A stretch of DNA of 5,991 bases, from the NCBI GenBank assembly GCA_031262285.1, contig JAISHZ010000382.1, positions 1-5,991 of the forward strand, read 5' to 3'. This DNA is from Lachnospiraceae bacterium (GTDB taxonomy: Bacteria; Bacillota_A; Clostridia; Lachnospirales; Lachnospiraceae). Within the stretch, counting starts at the first letter, position 1. Each line of letters begins with the position of its first letter. Position numbers and translations under genes: made by a program. Of the stretch, positions 5,376 to 5,991 are shown piece by piece. The notes under the pieces were generated by a model. The model did no database searches. It was given only the letters and a program-made list of their open reading frames with translations, and had not been told where the DNA came from.

Positions 5376-5991
5376 TTAGTAACGATACATAGTTTCCGAG
5401 TAGCCGTCACCCGTAACGTAAATGGTCTCTACGCCATCGAATGTAAAGTAAATATCGCCGTACTGCGCAAGAAATGGGTCACCGGGGTCAAGTGCGGCGA
5501 CGCCGGATACTACGCCTCCCGAACCATCCAAAGTGAAAGAAAACGACTCGCCATTGTAATTCCCGATGTTCAGAAAATAGAAGTCTGAATAGTAATCACC
5601 CCACCAATTGAGATCCGCAGGATCGGTAACTCCATAATATACATTGTCTCCAGGATCGCTCCCGCCGGTATAATCATCGTAGACAAACGCTGTCTGCGTG
5701 CCGCTATAATCTACCGCGACACGGTAGAACACTTCAAAACCGTCCCCCATCAATCCGCCTTCTACTGTTCCGACAGCAACTGTATACATATAGCATTCAC
5801 GCCCCATCGTAGCATCAAGAATTACCAGATCGTCAAAAGTGATGTAAATACACGAGTCGTATGGCATGGTGTCTCCGTTGTAGAAACCTAGGTCTATCAT
5901 CAAATCATTCACCAGATATGCCCCGTCGAGTGTCGTAAGTCCCTCACCGGAATCACCTTCCAGCATATAAAGCTCATAATAATAAACATCT
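5376..5991 (-). CDS. Acidic, lysine-free repeat protein, C-terminal part (cut by window edge)
   Basis: The frame is open to the right edge, so the true start is outside; 204 residues are visible. The nearest internal ATG (5966) has no RBS and continues an already open reading, so it is unlikely to be the start. The visible part has no lysine, three arginines, two cysteines (47, 66) and a great excess of Asp, Gly and Tyr, giving a strongly acidic protein. A diverged repeat is visible: LGFYNGDT and CIYITFDDLVIL (34-58) against IGNYNGES and DIYFTFDGVETIYV (141-192). Alternating hydrophobic/polar residues suggest beta-sandwich domains, probably secreted or on the surface. No sorting motif or hydrophobic anchor lies at the C-terminus, which ends MYRY. 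No family recognised. Confidence 0.7.
   Translation of the reverse strand, partial: DVYYYELYMLEGDSGEGLTTLDGAYLVNDLMIDLGFYNGDTMPYDSCIYITFDDLVILDATMGRECYMYTVAVGTVEGGLMGDGFEVFYRVAVDYSGTQTAFVYDDYTGGSDPGDNVYYGVTDPADLNWWGDYYSDFYFLNIGNYNGESFSFTLDGSGGVVSGVAALDPGDPFLAQYGDIYFTFDGVETIYVTGDGYSETMYRY

Noticed and set aside
5149..5588. Several overlapping plus-strand frames opposite the DUF3137 start, the palindrome cluster and the acidic protein.
   Set aside because: They overlap one another in different frames, lack ribosome sites, and lie opposite better supported genes.

Overview
The window reads as a bacterial chromosome fragment, most likely from a Firmicute (Clostridia or Erysipelotrichia-like). 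The grounds are strong AAGGAG/GAGGTGA-type ribosome binding sites before most genes, moderate-to-low GC, a preQ1-type Tgt, a membrane-anchored VanY-like M15 peptidase and a DUF3137 membrane protein. All convincing genes lie on the minus strand, so transcription runs from right (5991) to left (1). Species cannot be determined from the sequence alone.

In transcription order: (1) 5991-5376 is the C-terminal part of a very acidic, lysine-free, glycine/tyrosine-rich protein with a diverged internal repeat, probably secreted or surface-exposed. (2) 5290-5347 is a cluster of short palindromes between genes. (3) 5199-4216 encodes a two-TM DUF3137 protein with a strong RBS. It is followed by a 50-codon protein-like open stretch without a start (4225-4076) and a strong 12-bp hairpin terminator (4127-4089). 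(4) 3985-2912, with its own extended -10 promoter near 4030, encodes a membrane-anchored M15B/VanY-type D,D-carboxypeptidase with an intact zinc/catalytic set. (5) 2838-1711 is tgt (tRNA-guanine transglycosylase) with complete catalytic and zinc residues. (6) 1673-1374 encodes a Dabb (stress-responsive dimeric alpha/beta barrel) protein 37 bp after tgt. (7) 1358-909 is an AT-rich four-TM small membrane protein beginning 15 bp after the Dabb stop. (8) 908-435 is about 470 bp without a convincing gene; it holds an elaborate inverted-repeat element (761-842) and the promoter/operator region of the next gene. (9) 434-1 is the N-terminal part of an AAA_14/DUF4143-type ATPase that runs off the left edge.

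The M15-tgt-Dabb-membrane protein genes could form one transcript: no convincing terminator was found between them and the gaps are 73, 37 and 15 bp. Functionally the set mixes housekeeping (tRNA queuosine modification, cell-wall trimming) with accessory material at both ends. The sequence becomes visibly AT-richer left of about 1370, which fits an accessory segment there. No complete new multi-gene system is evident. The most curious items are the orphan coding-like stretch behind the DUF3137 gene, the lysine-free repeat protein, and the two intergenic palindromic elements.
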